This document shows positions 8,340-16,163 of a stretch of DNA of 64,000 nt, piece by piece; the first letter of the stretch is position 1; every line of letters begins with the position of its first letter. The DNA is from Actinobacteria bacterium OV320. Lineage in GTDB: Bacteria > Actinomycetota > Actinomycetes > Streptomycetales > Streptomycetaceae. The stretch is from the NCBI GenBank assembly GCA_001298545.1, contig LJCX01000001.1, positions 124,001-188,000 on the forward strand, given 5' to 3'. A model generated the notes under the pieces. It saw only the letters and a list, made by a program, of their open reading frames with translations, was not told the origin of the DNA and did not search any database. A program made the translations under genes and the position numbers.

Positions 8340-9497
8340 GTGTCTGAGTTCGCCGAGTCGCCCTCTGCTGGTGCCGCTGCTGTCGGCGCTGGGGTGGGGG
8401 GTACGGGTGTCTGGTTGGTCGGGGCGCGTGGGTCGGTTGCCACGACGGTGGTCGCGGGGTGTGCCGGGCTGGTGGCGGGGTTGTACCCGGCGACAGGGTT
8501 GGTCACGGAGACCGAGGAGTTGGCCGCTGCGGGGCTGCCCGCGTTGTCGTCGCTGGTGTTCGGCGGGCATGACACGGTGGAGTGGCCGTTGGTCAAGCGC
8601 GCCGAGGTGCTGGGGGAGCAGGGCGTCCTGCCGTACGGGCTGGTGCGCGCGGTGCGTGGTGAACTCGCCGCGGCCGACGAGGAGATCCGGCCGGGAGGAC
8701 CGTCGGCGGGTGACGACCGCACTGACGAGGAGCTGACAGCGGCGTTCGCCGCGGACATCGAGGGATTCACCCGGCGCCGGGGGCTGGCGCGGACGGTGGT
8801 GGTCAACGTCGCTTCCACCGAGCCGGTCGCGGTGGCGGACGGGCGGCTGCCGGCGAGCTCGCTGTATGCCGCGGCGGCGTTGCGGGCTGGTTGTGCGTAC
8901 GTGAATTTCACCCCCTCGACGGGAGTGGGTCATCCGGCGCTGGAGGAGTTGCGCGGGCGGGCGGGCGGGCCGTGGGCGGGCCGGGACGGCAAGACCGGGC
9001 AGACCCTGTTGCGGGCGGTGCTGGCGCCGATGTTCCGCCAGCGTGCTCTGGGCGTGCGGGCCTGGTCGGGGACGAATCTGCTGGGCGGCGGCGACGGTGC
9101 CGCGCTGGCCGATCCGGCGGCGGCCGCGGCGAAGAACACCGGCAAGAACCGGGTCCTCGAGGACAACCTGGGCGCACTGCCCGAGGGCGAGGTGCACATC
9201 GACGAGGTGCCCGCCCTGGGCGAGTGGAAGACGGCCTGGGACCATGTCGCCTTCGAGGGGTTCCTCGGCTCGCGGATGGTGCTCCAGACGATCTGGCAGG
9301 GCTGCGACTCGGCACTGGCCGCACCGCTCGTGCTCGATCTGGCCCGGCTGACCGCCCGCGCGCACGAGGTGGGTATGGCCGGGGGTCTCGCAGAGCTCGG
9401 TTTCTACTTCAAGGATCCCGACGGCGGCTCCGCGGCGCTGGCCGAGCAGTACGACGCCCTGGTCGCGTTCGCCGCACGGCTGGCGGGCGGCCGGTGA
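8340..9497 (+). CDS. myo-Inositol-1(3)-phosphate synthase-like cyclitol enzyme
   Basis: A 385-residue cytoplasmic protein starting at GTG behind GGGAGG. An NAD-binding start (VWLVGARGSVATT, residues about 19-31) is followed by family blocks YVNFTPSTG, GGDGAALADP, NTGKNRVLEDN and APLVLDLARL. These identify the inositol-3-phosphate synthase (Ino1) fold, which turns glucose-6-phosphate into inositol-phosphate by NAD-dependent oxidation, aldol closure and reduction. It is the first gene of a seven-gene translationally coupled operon; its stop overlaps the next start as GTGA. In other ebo clusters the cyclitol step belongs to EboD, a C7-cyclitol synthase-like protein. Here an Ino1-type enzyme occupies the operon instead, suggesting a different cyclitol unit. 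The exact product is not visible from sequence. Confidence 0.8.
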   Translation: MSEFAESPSAGAAAVGAGVGGTGVWLVGARGSVATTVVAGCAGLVAGLYPATGLVTETEELAAAGLPALSSLVFGGHDTVEWPLVKRAEVLGEQGVLPYGLVRAVRGELAAADEEIRPGGPSAGDDRTDEELTAAFAADIEGFTRRRGLARTVVVNVASTEPVAVADGRLPASSLYAAAALRAGCAYVNFTPSTGVGHPALEELRGRAGGPWAGRDGKTGQTLLRAVLAPMFRQRALGVRAWSGTNLLGGGDGAALADPAAAAAKNTGKNRVLEDNLGALPEGEVHIDEVPALGEWKTAWDHVAFEGFLGSRMVLQTIWQGCDSALAAPLVLDLARLTARAHEVGMAGGLAELGFYFKDPDGGSAALAEQYDALVAFAARLAGGR

Positions 9498-10621
9498 GTG
9501 AGTTCCGTGACTGGGCCGAACTGCTGCGCGTCTCGGCGCTGTTCACCGTTCCCGGGGACGTGCTGGCGGGAGCCGCGGCGAGCGGTCGGCGTCCGGGCGC
9601 CGCCACCGCTCTGGCCGCCGGTGCCTCGCTGTGCCTGTACGAGGCGGGGATGGCGCTCAACGACTGGGCCGACCGGGACGAGGACGCTGCCGAGCGTCCT
9701 CACCGGCCTGTCCCCTCGGGCCGTATCGCCCCCGGGCAGGCGCTGGCGGCGGCCGCCGTGCTGACGGGCGCGGGCCTGGGTCTGGGGTTCGCCGCGGGCC
9801 GGCCCGCCGCATGGTGCGCGACCGCTATCGCGGGCACCGTGTGGGCCTACGACCTGCGGCTGAAGCACACCGCGGCGGGCCCGGCGGCGATGGCCGCGGC
9901 CCGCGGCCTGGACCTGCTCATGGGCGCCGTGGCCACCGCCGGCCCGCGCACGGCCCGGCAGCGCCCGTCAGCCGGGCACCTCCCGGCAGGCTCCTCCACG
10001 GGTGCCACGGGTGCCACGGTGGCTGGCCCGGCGGGCAGCGGGGCCGGCCTCCTGGCGCGTCTCTCCGCAGGCGCAGGCGCAGGCACTGGGGCGGGGGCTG
10101 GGGCGGGTCCTTCGGCGGGCGGTACCGCCTGGGCCGTGCGCCGAGCACTGCTGCCCGCTGCCGTACTCAGCGCGCACACCTATGCGCTCACCACCGTCTC
10201 GCGGGCCGAGACACAGGGCGGTGCGCGCGGCGGGCCGCTCGCCGCGCTCGGTGTGACGGCCGTCCTCGGCGCCCTGGTCGGCACCGACGGGCAGCCCGGC
10301 GCGGCCGCCCGGTGGCGCCGGTTCGGGCGCGCCGGTGCGCTCGGCGTGTCCGGTGTACCTGGTGCACCGGACACGCCGGGCGGGCTCGGCAGGGCAGTGC
10401 TGGCCGGTGGCTATGTGGTCACGGCTGGACGGCCCTTGGTCCATGCCGTGCTCAATCCGTCGCCCCCGCTGACCCAGCGGGCCGTCGGCGGCGGTATCCG
10501 TGCGCTGATCCCGCTCCAGGCGGCTCTCGCGGCACGCTCCGGCGCGCCCGTCTCCGCCGCGCTGCTTGCCGGCCTCGTGCCTGTGGCACGTCGGCTGGCC
10601 CGGAAGGTGAGCCCGACATGA
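9494..10621 (+). CDS. eboC: UbiA-like prenyltransferase, EboC
   Basis: A 375-residue polytopic membrane protein; GTG at 9494 overlaps the preceding stop. The UbiA substrate motif NDxxDxxxD is present as N56-D57-W-A-D60-R-D-E-D64, followed by RPHRPVPSGRI, the EboC-type signature. The second Asp motif falls near YDLRLKHT (residues about 119-126). A glycine/alanine/threonine-rich low-complexity insert of about 50 residues (near residues 165-215) interrupts the usual spacing. The family transfers prenyl groups or related polyprenyl-phosphates to acceptors at the membrane. In ebo clusters it is thought to anchor or carry a lipid-linked cyclitol during metabolite export. Confidence 0.82.
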   Translation: MSEFRDWAELLRVSALFTVPGDVLAGAAASGRRPGAATALAAGASLCLYEAGMALNDWADRDEDAAERPHRPVPSGRIAPGQALAAAAVLTGAGLGLGFAAGRPAAWCATAIAGTVWAYDLRLKHTAAGPAAMAAARGLDLLMGAVATAGPRTARQRPSAGHLPAGSSTGATGATVAGPAGSGAGLLARLSAGAGAGTGAGAGAGPSAGGTAWAVRRALLPAAVLSAHTYALTTVSRAETQGGARGGPLAALGVTAVLGALVGTDGQPGAAARWRRFGRAGALGVSGVPGAPDTPGGLGRAVLAGGYVVTAGRPLVHAVLNPSPPLTQRAVGGGIRALIPLQAALAARSGAPVSAALLAGLVPVARRLARKVSPT

Positions 10622-11787
10622 GCGTCCGTCTGGGCTACGGCACGAACGGCCTGAGCGATCTGCGGCTCGATGACGCCCTGGGTGTCCTGGCCGAGCTCGG
10701 TTACGACGGCGTCGGGCTGACGCTGGACCACATGCACCTCGACCCGGTGGGCCCCGGCCTGGCCGGGCGCGTCGCGCGGGTCGCCGAACGGCTCGGCGCG
10801 CTCGGCCTGTCCGTCACGGTCGAGACCGGTGCCCGCTACGTCCTCGACCCGCGCCGCAAGCACGGTCCCACCCTGCTGGACGCGGAGCCCGAAGGGCGGG
10901 CGGCACGGAGCGCGCTGCTGGTCACCGCCGTGCAGGTCGCCGCGGACCTCGGCGCTCACGCGGTGCACTGCTTCAGCGGTGTCCGTCCCGCGGGCACCGA
11001 CGAGGACGCCGCCTGGGAACTGCTCGGCGCTTCCCTGACCCCGGTCCTGGACGCCGCGGAGCAGGCGGGAGTTCCGCTGGCCATCGAGCCGGAGCCCGGT
11101 CACCTGCTGGAGACCCTCGCCGGTTTCCACCGGCTGCGCGGGCAGCTCGACGACCATCCGCTGCTCGGTCTCACGCTCGACATCGGCCACTGCCAGTGCC
11201 TGGAGCCGCTGCCGCCGGCGGACTGTGTCACCGCGGCGGGACCCTGGCTGCGGCACGTGCAGATCGAGGACATGCGCCGCGGCGTCCACGAACACCTGCC
11301 CTTCGGGGAGGGCGAGATCGACTTCCCGCCCGTCCTGGCCGCGCTGGACGCCACCGGATACCAGGGGCTGACCGTGGTCGAACTGCCGCGCCACTCCCAC
11401 GCCGGCCCCGAACTCGCGCGCTCCTCCATGGCGTTCCTCCGCACCCGGCTCACCGCACTGAACCAGCCCCCCGCCGCCGGCCCGACCCCCACCGGACCGA
11501 CGCCCGCCGCGCCCTTCGCCGACAACGCCGCCCCGGCACTGGCTGCCGTCGGCCCAACTCCGTTCAACCACAATGCTGTTGGACGAATCTCCGCCGAGCC
11601 GCCAGGCACGTCTACCGCGCTGCTGCCCGGCACGTCTACCGCGCTGCCCGGCCCATCCGCCGCGTCGCCCGGCGCCCGCGTCGCATCGCCCGGTGTGTCC
11701 GGCGCGCGTCCGGCCGCGGGCTTGGGCGCTGTTCCCGGTCCGGCTTGCGCCGCGCTCCCCCCCGTCTCCCCGCCGCCGTCCGCGTAA
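10618..11787 (+). CDS. Sugar-phosphate isomerase/epimerase-like TIM barrel with disordered tail
   Basis: A 389-residue protein starting at ATG inside an ATGA overlap. Residues 1-285 are a xylose-isomerase-like TIM barrel. Putative metal ligands lie in AIEPEPGHLLE, TLDIGHCQC, HVQIEDMRRGVHEHLPFGEG and VVELPRHSH. Residues about 290-389 are an unusual Pro/Ala/Ser/Thr/Gly-rich tail, probably disordered and not part of the barrel. Its place between eboC and eboA suggests it rearranges or epimerises the cyclitol or sugar that the operon handles; no substrate can be read from the sequence. It is a second TIM barrel beside EboE. The tail has repeated PGTST/SPG motifs and may be a product of DNA slippage. 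Confidence 0.75.
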   Translation: MSVRLGYGTNGLSDLRLDDALGVLAELGYDGVGLTLDHMHLDPVGPGLAGRVARVAERLGALGLSVTVETGARYVLDPRRKHGPTLLDAEPEGRAARSALLVTAVQVAADLGAHAVHCFSGVRPAGTDEDAAWELLGASLTPVLDAAEQAGVPLAIEPEPGHLLETLAGFHRLRGQLDDHPLLGLTLDIGHCQCLEPLPPADCVTAAGPWLRHVQIEDMRRGVHEHLPFGEGEIDFPPVLAALDATGYQGLTVVELPRHSHAGPELARSSMAFLRTRLTALNQPPAAGPTPTGPTPAAPFADNAAPALAAVGPTPFNHNAVGRISAEPPGTSTALLPGTSTALPGPSAASPGARVASPGVSGARPAAGLGAVPGPACAALPPVSPPPSA

Positions 11788-11797
11788 GGAAACCCGT

Positions 11798-12514
11798 ATG
11801 TCGGTCATCCGAGAGGAACTGTCCACCCGCCTCGGCTCCGAGGCCGCCGCCTGGCTCGGCGCCGCGCTCGCCGACGCACACGCCGCAGCGCCCCCCTACC
11901 AGGACCTTGCCGAGCCTCCCGCAAGGGATACCGCGTCCCTCGACGTTCCGGCCCCCGAACCCGCCGCCGGAAACGGCGTGCCTCCCGCCCGGGACGCCAC
12001 GTCGCGCCGGGGTGTGCCCGCGTGGGAGCTGCGGTTCGCCGCGGCCGGCCGGGTGTGTTCCGGCCCGGAGGCGGCGGAGGCGGCCCGGGTGCTGCTGCTG
12101 CGCACCGCCCGCCCGGGCGCGGCCGCCGTGGCCCGCCTCTACGACCACGGCAGCGGCGCCGAACGCCGCGCCGTCCTGCTCGCCCTGCCGCACCTGCCCC
12201 TCACGCCCGGTCAGGGTGTGGCGCTCGTCGAGGACGCGCTGCGCGCCAACGACACCCGGCTCGTGGCGGCGGCCGTCGGCCCCTACGCCGCCGCCCACCT
12301 GCCCGCCCACGCCTGGCGGCACGCCGTATTGAAGTGCCTGTTCACCCAGGTACCGCTGGCCGCCGTAGCCGGGCTCGCCGACCGCGCCCGCGGTGACGGC
12401 GAACTCGCCCGCATGCTCGCCGACTTCGCCGCGGAGCGCACCGCCGCCGCCCGGCCCGTACCCGACGACCTGCACCACGCCCTCTCCCTCGCCCTCGCCG
12501 CCAAGGAAGCCTGA
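11798..12514 (+). CDS. eboA: EboA family metabolite-traffic protein
   Basis: A 238-residue all-alpha protein starting at ATG behind TAAGGA. The EboA signature is clear in the second half: WRHAVLKCLFTQVPLAAVAG, LADRARGDGELARMLADFAA and ERTAAARPVPDDLHHALSLA. The N-terminal 60 residues hold a Pro/Ala-rich linker. EboA has no known enzymatic activity. In Nostoc, deleting any ebo gene blocks export of the scytonemin monomer to the periplasm. It overlaps the next gene by one base, so production is coupled. I am confident of the family; the cargo here is unknown. Confidence 0.85.
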   Translation: MSVIREELSTRLGSEAAAWLGAALADAHAAAPPYQDLAEPPARDTASLDVPAPEPAAGNGVPPARDATSRRGVPAWELRFAAAGRVCSGPEAAEAARVLLLRTARPGAAAVARLYDHGSGAERRAVLLALPHLPLTPGQGVALVEDALRANDTRLVAAAVGPYAAAHLPAHAWRHAVLKCLFTQVPLAAVAGLADRARGDGELARMLADFAAERTAAARPVPDDLHHALSLALAAKEA

Positions 12515-13362
12515 TGCGCATCTTCGACCCGCACATCCACATGACCTCGCGCACCACCGACGACTACCGGGCGATGCACGATGCCGGGGTGCGTGCCGTG
12601 GTCGAACCCTCCTTCTGGCTCGGCCAGCCGCGCACCTCACCGGAGAGCTTCCTCGACTACTTCGACTCGCTGCTGGGCTTCGAGCCCTTCCGCGCCGCCC
12701 AGTACGGCATCGCCCACCACTGCACCATCGCGCTCAACCCCAAGGAGGCCAACGACCCGCGCTGCCTCCCCGTCCTGGAGGAGCTGCCGCGCTACCTCGT
12801 CAAGGACGGCGTCGTGGCGGTCGGTGAGATCGGCTACGACTCGATGACGGCGGCCGAGGACACCGCCCTTGCCGCCCAGCTCGAACTCGCCGCGGAACAC
12901 GGCCTGCCCGCCCTGGTGCACACCCCGCACCGCGACAAGCTCGCCGGACTGCGCCGCACCCTGGACGCCGTCGCCGAGTCCCGGCTGCCCGCCGAGCACG
13001 TGCTGCTCGACCACCTCAACGAGACGACCGTGAAGGAGGCCAAGGACTCCGGCGCCTGGCTGGGCTTCTCCGTCTACCCGGACACCAAGATGGACGAGCA
13101 CCGCATGGTCGCCGTCCTCGACGAGTACGGACTCGACCGGGTGCTGGTCAACTCCGCCGCGGACTGGGGCAACAGCGACCCGCTGAAGACCCGTATGGTC
13201 GCCGACGCGATGCTCGCCGCGGGCTTCGGCGAGGACGACGTCGACCAGGTGCTGTGGCGCAACCCCGTCGCGTTCTACGGGATCAGCGGCCGTCTCGTCC
13301 TCGAGCCCGCCGAAACCGCGGCCCTGCACGAGGGCAACTCCCTGCTCCGCGGCGGAGAGTGA
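12514..13362 (+). CDS. eboB: TatD-family metal-dependent hydrolase, EboB-like
   Basis: A 282-residue amidohydrolase-fold protein; its ATG shares the A of the previous TGA. Metal-binding residues are in order: DPHIH (residues 5-9), GEIG (about 107-110), VHTPHRD (about 132-138), LDHLNE (about 164-169) and the catalytic Asp in NSAADWG (about 212-218). TatD relatives cleave phosphodiester or other bonds, and this subfamily is a constant member of ebo clusters. It is followed three bases later by eboE. The precise bond cleaved is unknown. Confidence 0.82.
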   Translation: MRIFDPHIHMTSRTTDDYRAMHDAGVRAVVEPSFWLGQPRTSPESFLDYFDSLLGFEPFRAAQYGIAHHCTIALNPKEANDPRCLPVLEELPRYLVKDGVVAVGEIGYDSMTAAEDTALAAQLELAAEHGLPALVHTPHRDKLAGLRRTLDAVAESRLPAEHVLLDHLNETTVKEAKDSGAWLGFSVYPDTKMDEHRMVAVLDEYGLDRVLVNSAADWGNSDPLKTRMVADAMLAAGFGEDDVDQVLWRNPVAFYGISGRLVLEPAETAALHEGNSLLRGGE

Positions 13363-13365
13363 ACC

Positions 13366-14535
13366 GTGCGCTTCAGCCACCCCGACGGCTCGACCGTCCA
13401 CCTCGCCTACTGCACCAACGTCCACCCCGCCGAAACCCTCGACGGGGTCATCGCCCAGCTCGGCGCCCACTGCGAACCGGTCCGCCGTCGGCTGGGTGTC
13501 GAACGCCTGGGCATTGGACTGTGGTTGGCCCGCGACGCGGTCCGCGCCCTCACCGCGGACCCGGCCGCACCGGGCAGGCTGCGCACCGAACTCGACCGGC
13601 GCTGCCTGGAAGTGGTCACCCTCAACGGTTTCCCCTACGAAGGCTTCGGCGCGGAAGAGGTCAAGTACCGCGTCTACCGGCCCGACTGGAGCGATCCGGA
13701 GCGGCTCGCGTACACCACCGACCTGGCCCGGCTGCTGGCCGCCCTGCTGCCCGACGACGTCACCGAGGGCACCATCTCCACCCTCCCGCTGGCCTGGCGC
13801 ACCGCCTACGACGAAAGCGCCGCACACCGCGCCCACAGCGCGCTGAACGAACTCGCCGGCCGCCTGGACGACCTGCACGAAGCCACCGGACGCCAGATCC
13901 GTATCGCCCTGGAACCGGAACCGGGCTGCGTGGTGGAGTCCACCGCCGACGCGCTCGTCCCGCTCGGCGCGCTGCCCGCCCACCGCATCGGCCTGTGCCT
14001 GGACACCTGTCACCTCGCCACCGGCTTCGAGGAGCCCGCCGGCGCGCTCGCCGCCCTGGACCGGGCCGGCATCACGGTGTTCAAGACCCAGCTGTCCGCG
14101 GCCCTGCACGCCGCCGACCCCCGCGACCCGGCCGTGCGCACGGCACTCGCGGCCTTCGACGAACCGCGCTTCCTGCACCAGACCCGGGCCCACCTCCTCG
14201 GGACCGTGCACGGCACCGACGACCTCGGCCAGGCACTGACCGAGGGCGCCCTGCCGGACACCGTGCCCTGGCGCGCCCACTTCCACGTCCCGCTGCACGC
14301 ACCCCCCGCCCCACCGCTGACCTCCACCCTGGACGTGCTGCGCGACACCCTGGGCGTCCTGCTCGGCGGCCCGCACCCGCGCACCCGTCACCTCGAGGTC
14401 GAGACCTACACCTGGCAGGCCCTGCCCGCCCGGTCCCGCCCCACCACCGACGCCGCCCTCGCCGACGGCATCGCCGCCGAACTCCGCCTCGCGGCCGATC
14501 TGCTGGCCGACCTCGGACTCAAGGAGCAGCAGTGA
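13366..14535 (+). CDS. eboE: Metabolite-traffic protein EboE (xylose-isomerase-like barrel)
   Basis: A 389-residue protein starting at GTG (13366). The N-terminus HLAYCTNVHPAETLDGV, followed by ERLGIGLWLA and VTLNGFPYEGFGAEEVKYRV, is diagnostic of EboE. Ligand-bearing strands follow in IALEPEPGCVVEST, GLCLDTCHLA and AHFHVPLH. It is a TIM barrel with probable divalent metal, required for scytonemin-monomer export in Nostoc by unknown chemistry. It overlaps the next gene by four bases (GTGA). The assignment is strong because of conserved motifs and context. Confidence 0.87.
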   Translation: MRFSHPDGSTVHLAYCTNVHPAETLDGVIAQLGAHCEPVRRRLGVERLGIGLWLARDAVRALTADPAAPGRLRTELDRRCLEVVTLNGFPYEGFGAEEVKYRVYRPDWSDPERLAYTTDLARLLAALLPDDVTEGTISTLPLAWRTAYDESAAHRAHSALNELAGRLDDLHEATGRQIRIALEPEPGCVVESTADALVPLGALPAHRIGLCLDTCHLATGFEEPAGALAALDRAGITVFKTQLSAALHAADPRDPAVRTALAAFDEPRFLHQTRAHLLGTVHGTDDLGQALTEGALPDTVPWRAHFHVPLHAPPAPPLTSTLDVLRDTLGVLLGGPHPRTRHLEVETYTWQALPARSRPTTDAALADGIAAELRLAADLLADLGLKEQQ

Positions 14536-15797
14536 CCACCAGACCCACCCCCCTGCTCGTCCTGGATGTGGTGGGCCTGACCCCCGCACTCCTGGACCAC
14601 ATGCCCCATCTCAAGGCGCTGGCCGGCCGCGGTTCGCAGGCCGAGCTGGGCACGGTGCTGCCGGCCGTCACCTGTGCCGCGCAGTCCACCTTCCTGACCG
14701 GAATGCTCCCCGCGGAGCACGGCATCGTCGGCAACGGCTGGTACTTCCGTGAGCTCGGCGACGTCCTGCTGTGGCGCCAGCACAACGGTCTCGTGGCCGG
14801 CGACAAGCTGTGGGACGCCGCCCGGCGGGCGTACCCCGGCTACACGGTCGCCAACATCTGCTGGTGGTACGCCATGGGCGCCGACACCGACTACACCGTC
14901 ACCCCCCGTCCGATCTACTACGCCGACGGCCGCAAGGAACCCGACTGCTACACCCGCCCCCACCGCACCCGCCGTCCCGACCTGACCCTGTGCTACGTGC
15001 CCCATCTGGACTACGACCTCCAGCGTTTCGGCCCCCGCGACCCGCGCTCGCTGAAGGCCGCCGCCGACCTCGACACCGAACTGGCCCCGCTGCTGGAGGA
15101 GGCGGCGGAGGAGGGCCGTACGGTCGTCGTGCTGTCCGAGTACGGGATCAGCGAGGTGAGCAGGCCGGTCGACATCAACCGTGCGCTGCGTCGCGCGGGT
15201 CTGCTCGAAGTGCACACCCAGGACGGCATGGAGTACCTCGACCCGATGGCGTCCCGTGCCTTCGCGGTCGCCGATCACCAGCTCGCCCACGTCTATGTGC
15301 GCCGTCCCGAGGACCTGCCCCGTGTGCGGGAGGTGCTGGAGGAACTGCCCGGGGTCGGTGAACTCCTCGGTGACGAGGGCAAGAAGGAGCACGGTCTCGA
15401 CCACCCGCGCTCCGGCGAACTCGTCGCCGTGGCGGAGCCGGACGCCTGGTTCACGTACTACTACTGGCTCGACGACGCCCGCGCACCCGACTTCGCGCAG
15501 CTGGTGGAGATCCACCGCAAGCCCGGCTACGACCCGGCCGAGCTGTTCATGGATCCCCTCGACCCGTACGTGAAGGTCAAGGCGGCGGGTGCGCTGGCCC
15601 GCAAGAAGCTCGGCATGCGCTACCGCATGGCGGTGGTGCCTCTCGATCCCTCCCCGGTGCGCGGCAGCCACGGCAGACTGCCGCAGCGTGCCGAGGAGGG
15701 GCCCGTCCTGTTGTGTTCACGACCCGGTGAGGTGACCGGCCCTCTCGCCGCGACGGAGGTCAAGCCGTTGCTGCTGCGGCTGGCGGGCATCGGCTGA
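14532..15797 (+). CDS. eboF: Type I phosphodiesterase / nucleotide pyrophosphatase-like protein, EboF
   Basis: A 421-residue alkaline-phosphatase-superfamily protein starting at GTG within GTGA. The N-terminal metal Asp is in LLVLDVVGLTP. The Thr nucleophile region is AVTCAAQSTFLTGMLPAEHG (T about 38-45). Further ligand positions occur in VPHLDYDLQRFGP, VVVLSEYGIS and KKEHGLDHPRSGELV. Family members hydrolyse phosphodiester or pyrophosphate bonds, and this is the last of the ebo set. It would remove a phosphate-linked carrier or headgroup from the intermediate. No signal peptide is seen, so it acts in the cytoplasm unless exported by partners. The operon ends at a hairpin just downstream. Confidence 0.8.
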   Translation: MTTRPTPLLVLDVVGLTPALLDHMPHLKALAGRGSQAELGTVLPAVTCAAQSTFLTGMLPAEHGIVGNGWYFRELGDVLLWRQHNGLVAGDKLWDAARRAYPGYTVANICWWYAMGADTDYTVTPRPIYYADGRKEPDCYTRPHRTRRPDLTLCYVPHLDYDLQRFGPRDPRSLKAAADLDTELAPLLEEAAEEGRTVVVLSEYGISEVSRPVDINRALRRAGLLEVHTQDGMEYLDPMASRAFAVADHQLAHVYVRRPEDLPRVREVLEELPGVGELLGDEGKKEHGLDHPRSGELVAVAEPDAWFTYYYWLDDARAPDFAQLVEIHRKPGYDPAELFMDPLDPYVKVKAAGALARKKLGMRYRMAVVPLDPSPVRGSHGRLPQRAEEGPVLLCSRPGEVTGPLAATEVKPLLLRLAGIG

Positions 15798-15831
15798 CAG
15801 CTGAAGCCCGGTGCCGCCCACGTCGGCCGTC

Positions 15832-15867
15832 CGGCCCCGCCGCCGCCCTCACGAAGGGGCGGGGCCG
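15832..15867. terminator. Bidirectional hairpin between eboF and STAS gene
   Basis: Perfect 10-bp arms, CGGCCCCGCC at 15832-15841 and GGCGGGGCCG at 15858-15867, with a 16-base loop. The hairpin sits between two converging genes and overlaps the stop codon of the STAS gene. It can serve both directions. Confidence 0.6.
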
Positions 15868-16163
15868 TCCGACCGCGGGAGCCGGACGGTGACGAGACGG
15901 GTGAGGCCGGACACCGACAGGACCCGTTCGAGCAGCGGGCCGGCGATGAGCTCGATGCGGTCGGCGTGGGCGAACAGGTCGTTGAGACCCGCGCTGTCGA
16001 GGTATTCCACATCCGTCAGGTCGACGACGACCGGCCCCGTCACGCCGTCGATCGCCTCGGCGAGGGTGCCGCTGTTGCTCATGTCGATCTCGCCCGCGAC
16101 GGTCAGCAGGGTGCCGCCGTCGCAGTGGCCGCCGTGCGTGAGAGTCAGCTGGGTGGACATCAC
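15849..16163 (-). CDS. STAS-domain anti-sigma-factor antagonist
   Basis: A 104-residue single-domain protein starting at GTG 16163 or ATG 16160, both overlapping the stop of the upstream kinase gene. It has the STAS core LLTVAGEIDMSNSGTLAEAI and the phosphorylation loop VEYLDSAGLNDL, whose Ser is the target of RsbW-type kinases. When unphosphorylated such proteins sequester an anti-sigma kinase and free a sigma factor. The upstream gene encodes both a SpoIIE phosphatase and an RsbW-like kinase in one chain, so the pair forms a compact partner-switching module. Confidence 0.85.
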   Translation of the reverse strand: MMSTQLTLTHGGHCDGGTLLTVAGEIDMSNSGTLAEAIDGVTGPVVVDLTDVEYLDSAGLNDLFAHADRIELIAGPLLERVLSVSGLTRLVTVRLPRSDGPAPS

